DNA from: an uncultured Vogesella sp.
GTDB taxonomy: Bacteria > Pseudomonadota > Gammaproteobacteria > Burkholderiales > Chromobacteriaceae
Assembly: GCA_946479405.1 (NCBI GenBank)
Contig: CAMLGD010000113.1
Span: 1 to 10,192, forward strand
DNA length: 10,192 nucleotides
Reading direction: 5' to 3'
Part shown: one piece after another, positions 7,087 to 10,192 of the stretch
Numbering within the stretch: the stretch's first letter is position 1
Layout of the letters: each line of letters begins with the position of its first letter
The notes under the pieces: generated by a model
The model's input: only the letters and a program-made list of their open reading frames with translations
The model's database searches: none
What the model was told of the DNA's origin: nothing
Position numbers and translations under genes: made by a program

Positions 7087-7116
7087 ACAGCGCCCCCAAT
7101 GGGGTGCTGTTGTTTT
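7087..7116 (+). terminator. Rho-independent terminator after the dioxygenase gene
   Basis: The stem ACAGCGCCCC (7087-7096) pairs with GGGGTGCTGT (7101-7110), 10 bp with one G-U, closing a CAAT tetraloop. It is followed by TGTTTT, and it begins 20 bases after the stop codon. The opposite strand lacks a T-tract after the hairpin, so it works mainly for the plus-strand gene. Confidence 0.82.
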
Positions 7117-7120
7117 ATGC

Positions 7121-7134
7121 GGCCAACGTTGGCC
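7121..7134. repeat. 14-bp perfect palindrome between convergent genes
   Basis: GGCCAACGTTGGCC is its own reverse complement. It sits between the dioxygenase terminator and the 3' end of the minus-strand SgrR-family gene, 31 bases beyond that gene's stop. As RNA it can form a 5-bp GC-rich stem with an ACGT loop. No T-tract follows on the minus strand, so it is at best a weak 3'-end hairpin for the regulator; a protein-binding site is the alternative. Confidence 0.6.
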
Positions 7135-7165
7135 ACAGTGGTGGTCGCTCAACGGCTGCCGGCGC

Positions 7166-8830
7166 TCAGGCTTCGTCCTGCAACCACAGCCGCGAGAAAT
7201 CCATCCAGCCGTTCAGCCCCAGCGTCAACCCGGCCACCGCCGGGCTGGCGATCACGCCCTGGTATTCGTGCGACAGCGGCAGCAGCCAGCCTTCGGCCAC
7301 CAGCCAGTCGCCGATCTGCCGGTACGCCGCCATGCGCGCGGCGGCCACCGGCTGGCGCTGGATCGCCAGCAGCGCCGCATCCATGCGCGCACCGCCGAGC
7401 TCCCCCAGCGCCAGCCGCAGCGTCGGGTTGCTGCCAAACCATTCGTGGCAGCTGTAGTCGCGGTCGTCGTGCAGCACCTCGCTGCCCAGCACCAGGTCGG
7501 CGTCTGGCCACCAGTCCTGCCGTTCGTAGCGCGGATAGTCCAGGGTGACGATCTGCAGCCCGATGCCGGCGGCGGCCAGCCGCGCCGCCAGTGCCTGCGC
7601 CAGCGGCTGGAACGCGGCCAGCTCGTAGGTCACCAGCCGCAGCTGGCTGCCGGCCGGCAGTGCCGCCGCCGCCGGGGCCACCGCCGGTTGCTGCCAGTCC
7701 GGCAGCAGACCGTGCGCCGGACGCCGCAATGGGTCGTCGGCGGTAATCACCGATGGCTGTGACAGCAGCCGCAGCAGCCAGCGCCGGCGCTCTGCCGCCT
7801 GCAGTAGCGGCCGTTGCGGGTTGGGGATCAGGTAGGTGCAGGCCGATTGCAGCGACTGGTCGCTGCCGGCGGCATCCAGCCGCACATCGAAGCCGTGCGG
7901 CGCGGCCGGGGTGTCGATCACCCACAGGTCGATTTCATCCAGGAGCGGCCGCTCGCGGTAGTAGTGCGGGTTGGCCTGCAGCGTCAGCCGCTGCGGGCTG
8001 TGGCGCAGCACGCGGAACGGGCCGCTGCCCACCGGCAGCTGCGCAAAGCCCACCGCCCGCCGCAGCGGCACGATGGAGGCATTGGCGGTGATCAGCCGCT
8101 GCGGCCACAGCCAGTCGCTGTCGGCCAGCTCGAAACTCAGCGACAGCGCATCGTGCAGCCGGATGGCACGCAGGCCGCGGTACTGCCGCCGCCACGGGCA
8201 GGCCGGGTGGTCCAGGCGGCGGATGCTGGCCGCCACCGCCTGGCTGTCCAGCGGCGTGCCGTCGTGAAAGCTCAGCCCCGGCCGCAGCCAGAAGCGCCAG
8301 CGGCGTGCGTCGTGCTGCGCCTCCCAGTGGTGCGCCAGCGCCGGTTGCAGCGTCTGGCTATGCACATCGAAACCGCACAGCCGGTCGAACACCTGTCGCA
8401 CCAGATGCGCTTCCAGCCGGCTGCTGACTTGCTGCGGGTCCAGCGTGGTGAGCTGGCGATGGATGGGGATGCGCAACTGGCGGCGGTTGTTGCCGGCGCC
8501 CAGGTAGCGCGGCAGCTGCGCCATCAGCTGGCCGCGCTGTTCCGGCGGCAGGCGGGCAAACGCCTGCTCCAGCTCGCCCTGCGCCAGCAGGCGGCCAACA
8601 CTGTCCAGCGCCAGCGTGTCCGGCGCGCGCAGGCAGCGCAGGGTGGACAGTCGGCCGCGGCCACGACCGGCCTGCCAGGCGATCCACCCCTGCGCCTGCA
8701 TCTTGCCCAGCTGCAGCCGCACATTGCGCTCGCTGCAGTTCAGCAGCGTGGCCAGCGCCGGCAGGCCGGGATGGCTGTCGGCTTCGCCGTAGTGCTGATG
8801 CAGCAGCCGGTATTGTTGTTCCAGACGCAT
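7166..8830 (-). CDS. SgrR-family transcriptional regulator with solute-binding domain
   Basis: Regulator of 554 residues, nearly the length of E. coli SgrR (551), with the same two-part design. The N-terminal winged helix (SgrR_N, about 1-112) contains LPALATLLNCSERNVR (23-38) and MQAQGWIAWQAGRGRGR (44-60). The rest (about 115-554) resembles the SBP_bac_5 family of oligopeptide-binding proteins, with LVRQVFDRLCGFD (143-155), ALAHHWE, and WRFWLRPGLSFHDGTPL (178-194). It has no signal peptide, so the binding domain is a cytoplasmic effector sensor. E. coli SgrR activates sgrS and setA under sugar-phosphate stress; here the divergent neighbour is a YdeE-like exporter, and the ligand may be a peptide or another metabolite. 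The ATG at 8830 is backed by AGGAG at 8836-8840, five bases upstream. Family firm, effector unknown, so no symbol is given. Confidence 0.88.
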   Translation of the reverse strand: MRLEQQYRLLHQHYGEADSHPGLPALATLLNCSERNVRLQLGKMQAQGWIAWQAGRGRGRLSTLRCLRAPDTLALDSVGRLLAQGELEQAFARLPPEQRGQLMAQLPRYLGAGNNRRQLRIPIHRQLTTLDPQQVSSRLEAHLVRQVFDRLCGFDVHSQTLQPALAHHWEAQHDARRWRFWLRPGLSFHDGTPLDSQAVAASIRRLDHPACPWRRQYRGLRAIRLHDALSLSFELADSDWLWPQRLITANASIVPLRRAVGFAQLPVGSGPFRVLRHSPQRLTLQANPHYYRERPLLDEIDLWVIDTPAAPHGFDVRLDAAGSDQSLQSACTYLIPNPQRPLLQAAERRRWLLRLLSQPSVITADDPLRRPAHGLLPDWQQPAVAPAAAALPAGSQLRLVTYELAAFQPLAQALAARLAAAGIGLQIVTLDYPRYERQDWWPDADLVLGSEVLHDDRDYSCHEWFGSNPTLRLALGELGGARMDAALLAIQRQPVAAARMAAYRQIGDWLVAEGWLLPLSHEYQGVIASPAVAGLTLGLNGWMDFSRLWLQDEA

Positions 8831-8835
8831 GGCGG

Positions 8836-8840
8836 CTCCT
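8836..8840 (-). promoter_or_regulatory. Ribosome binding site of the SgrR-family gene
   Basis: The complement reads AGGAG, five bases before the ATG at 8830, and fixes that start. Confidence 0.75.
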
Positions 8841-8869
8841 GGTCGCGGCCAAGGTGGTCACGACGGATA

Positions 8870-8918
8870 AAAGCGGAAGTAAATAATGGAAGGATTATCC
8901 ATTTTTTGCTTCTGCTTT
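8870..8918. repeat. 49-bp inverted repeat between the SgrR-family and MFS genes
   Basis: Two 21-base arms (8870-8890 and 8898-8918) are reverse complements at 18 positions without gaps, around a 7-base centre (8891-8897). Two of the three differences (8875/8913 and 8880/8908) are G-U pairs in plus-strand RNA, leaving one T-T mismatch (8884/8904). On the minus strand those two would be C-A mismatches. The centre contains a second small palindrome, GGAT-T-ATCC (8892-8900). Outer arms begin and end with AAAGC/GCTTT. No T-tract follows in either direction, so it is not a terminator. It is best read as a regulator-binding operator or a hairpin in the leader of the MFS transcript. Confidence 0.8.
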
Positions 8919-9078
8919 GTTGCCGATACTGACGGCATCGCAAGTAACCGCCGGTTTACGTGCCTGCGCATTAGCGCGAGTGCCGGCAAGAGCGGCCGGG
9001 AAAGGCGGGATTTACACCTGCTAAAGGCGCCTCCCGCAAGCGTCTCGCCGCCGCGCCGCAGGGCGTCAACAGCAACTC

Positions 9079-9083
9079 AGGAG
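9079..9083 (+). promoter_or_regulatory. Ribosome binding site deciding the GTG start of the MFS gene
   Basis: AGGAG lies seven bases before GTG at 9091. No ATG is available in this frame at a fitting place, and the encoded N-terminus (VSRFPPLVQQLLLSSF) enters straight into the first membrane helix, so GTG is the probable start. Confidence 0.75.
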
Positions 9084-9090
9084 TACCGTC

Positions 9091-10192
9091 GTGTCGCGTT
9101 TTCCCCCCCTGGTGCAGCAGCTGCTGCTGAGCAGTTTCCTGTTGTCGATCAGCCGCGCGCTGGTGTCGCCGCTGTTGGTGCTGACGCTGGGGCGGCAGCT
9201 CGATCTCGCCGCGCAGCAGATCGGCCTGCTGCTGGGCGCGGTGCTGGTCGTCGCCACGCTGGCCGGGCTGTATGCCGGCTACCTGGTGGACCGTGCCGAC
9301 CGCCGCCGCCTGCTGCAGCTGTCGCTGCTGGCGGTGGCCGGCGGTTTTGCGCTGCTGCCGGGCAGCCGGCAACTGGCGCTGGCGGCGCTGGCGCTGCTGT
9401 TGATGGAGGGTGCCTTCGTGCTGTTCGGCATTGCCATCAAGGCGCTGCTGAGCGATCTGCTGCCGCCGGCCGAGCGCAGTGCTGCCTTCTCGCTGCGCTA
9501 CACGCTGGCCAATGTCGGCTATGCCATTGGCCCGCTGCTGGGCAGCTGGCTGGCGGCCGGCCAGATGGCGTGGGCGTACTGGCTGGCGGCGCTGCTGGCG
9601 CTGCTGTGCCTGCCGCTGACCAGCCAGATACCGCGTGGCCACGCGACGGCGCATGCCAGCCAGCCGCAGCAATTCGCCGCCACGCTGCAACTGCTGCGCC
9701 GCGACCGCACCCTGGTGTTGTTCACCATCGGCAGCCTGCTGGCCTGCGTGGTGCACGGGCGTTTTTCCGACTACCTGTCGCTGTACCTGCTGCAAGGGCA
9801 TAGCGATGCCGAGGTGCTGCGCTGGATGTCGGCGCTGATCACCAGCAACGCGCTGACCGTGGTGCTGTGCCAGTTCTGGCTGGGCCGCCTGCTGCGGCCG
9901 CACACCCTGCTGCGCTGGATCATGCTGGCCTCGCTGCTGCTGGCCGGCGGCCTGGCCGGCTTCGCGCTGTCGCCGTCGCTATGGCAGTGGTGCGGCTGGA
10001 TGGTGCTGTTCACCCTGGGCGAGATCCTGCTGGTGCCGGCGGAATACCTGTACATCGACGCCATCGCGCCGGAGCAGCTGAAAGGCAGTTACTACGGCGC
10101 GCAGAACCTGGCGCAGCTGGGCGCCGCCGGCAGCCCGGTGTTGGCCGGCCTGCTGCTCACCGCCATGCCCGGTAGTGCCGTGCTGTGGAGCA
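9091..10192 (+). CDS. MFS efflux transporter, YdeE-like, 3' partial
   Basis: Major facilitator superfamily exporter of the inner membrane. 367 codons are present, with no stop before the window edge; E. coli YdeE has 395 residues, so only a short C-terminal piece is missing. The frame is open from GTG at 9091 and consists of hydrophobic helices joined by short loops. MFS motif A in the loop after helix 2 is GYLVDRADRRR (63-73). The region from GEILLVPAEYLYIDAIAP (310-327) to GSYYGAQNLAQLGAAGSP closely matches the equivalent part of YdeE, as do SLRYTLANVGYAIGPLLGS in the first half and the N-terminus. E. coli YdeE has been reported to export dipeptides; the substrate here is inferred only by similarity. 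It is divergent from an SgrR-family regulator that probably controls it. SetA-type sugar efflux is an alternative suggested by context, but the sequence looks more like YdeE. Confidence 0.9.
   Translation, partial: MSRFPPLVQQLLLSSFLLSISRALVSPLLVLTLGRQLDLAAQQIGLLLGAVLVVATLAGLYAGYLVDRADRRRLLQLSLLAVAGGFALLPGSRQLALAALALLLMEGAFVLFGIAIKALLSDLLPPAERSAAFSLRYTLANVGYAIGPLLGSWLAAGQMAWAYWLAALLALLCLPLTSQIPRGHATAHASQPQQFAATLQLLRRDRTLVLFTIGSLLACVVHGRFSDYLSLYLLQGHSDAEVLRWMSALITSNALTVVLCQFWLGRLLRPHTLLRWIMLASLLLAGGLAGFALSPSLWQWCGWMVLFTLGEILLVPAEYLYIDAIAPEQLKGSYYGAQNLAQLGAAGSPVLAGLLLTAMPGSAVLWS

Larger units (their letters stand above)
8831..9090. promoter_or_regulatory. Shared intergenic region of the SgrR-family and MFS genes
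   Basis: 260 bp between divergent starts, holding both ribosome binding sites, an AT-rich block (about 8865-8920) and several inverted repeats. Besides the long palindrome (separate entry) there are TGCCG/CGGCA at 8921-8937, GCGC-ATTA-GCGC at 8966-8977, and GCGGGA (9005-9010) with TCCCGC (9032-9037). Neither strand shows a full consensus sigma-70 promoter. GATAAT on the minus strand (complement of 8894-8899) and GATACT on the plus strand (8925-8930) are possible -10 elements. I find no small RNA with a proper terminator and no convincing short coding sequence. Control by the SgrR-family protein is the likely role. Confidence 0.6.

Noticed and set aside
7814..8932. 372-residue plus-strand open frame opposite the SgrR-family gene
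   Set aside because: Gln/Arg/Ala-rich shadow; the minus strand encodes a full-length SgrR-like protein with a good ribosome binding site.
8831..9090. An SgrS-like small RNA in the position it has in E. coli
   Set aside because: I see no hairpin followed by a T-tract on either strand and no recognisable ptsG-pairing region or SgrT-like frame. The long palindrome lacks a terminator tail.
8886..9803. 305-residue plus-strand open frame starting within the long palindrome
   Set aside because: It overlaps the MFS gene in another frame and turns into Ala/Gly/Arg repeats; the MFS frame has clear transporter motifs. A short peptide from its first codons is conceivable but unsupported.
1..10192. Mobile element, prophage, CRISPR array, toxin-antitoxin or defence system
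   Set aside because: No transposase, integrase, repeat-spacer array, tRNA or short paired genes found; composition is uniform apart from AT-rich promoter spacers.

Overview
The window is very GC-rich (roughly 70% by eye), densely coded chromosomal DNA. I saw no insertion sequence, phage gene, CRISPR array, tRNA or rRNA. Gene content and codon use suggest a proteobacterium. The RlmF, RhlE-type helicase, YeiE/YeiH and SgrR-family proteins all look like relatives of gammaproteobacterial versions, yet GC is far higher than in enterics. A betaproteobacterium, possibly of the Neisseriales/Chromobacteriaceae, fits best; this is inference, with no marker gene to prove it.

Left part (1-3260): the window opens inside a GlxA-type AraC-family regulator (DJ-1/PfpI-like domain plus AraC helix-turn-helix), cut at its 5' end. 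Next comes rlmF, a 23S rRNA m6A1618 methyltransferase. A strong, nearly symmetric hairpin with A- and T-tracts separates rlmF from a convergent RhlE-type DEAD-box RNA helicase and probably ends transcription from both sides. Both genes act on ribosomal or structured RNA.

Middle (3261-7066): an alpha/beta hydrolase with a complete putative triad is transcribed divergently from the helicase. Its 3' end overlaps by 7 bp that of a convergent LysR-type regulator recognisable as YeiE. yeiE is divergent from yeiH (UPF0324 inner-membrane protein, putative sulfate exporter family), the same pairing as in E. coli, across a 101-bp AT-rich spacer with repeats that could be the operator. Downstream of yeiH, in the same direction, is a small 2OG-Fe(II) dioxygenase of the SM-20/PHD type, ended by a good rho-independent terminator.

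Right part (7067-10192): a full-length SgrR-family regulator (winged helix plus SBP_bac_5-like domain) on the minus strand is divergent from an MFS exporter most like E. coli YdeE (dipeptide efflux). The MFS gene runs off the right edge and starts with GTG. Their 260-bp shared intergenic region contains a striking 49-bp inverted repeat (21-nt arms, 7-nt loop), the least explained element in the window. E. coli places the small RNA sgrS in this position next to sgrR, with the setA exporter gene beyond; here I find no convincing sgrS-like RNA, and the palindrome is more likely an operator or a leader hairpin.

Overall this is ordinary core and regulatory gene content. I find no evidence for a wholly new multi-gene system. 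The two regulator/transporter pairs and the intergenic palindromes deserve the follow-up.
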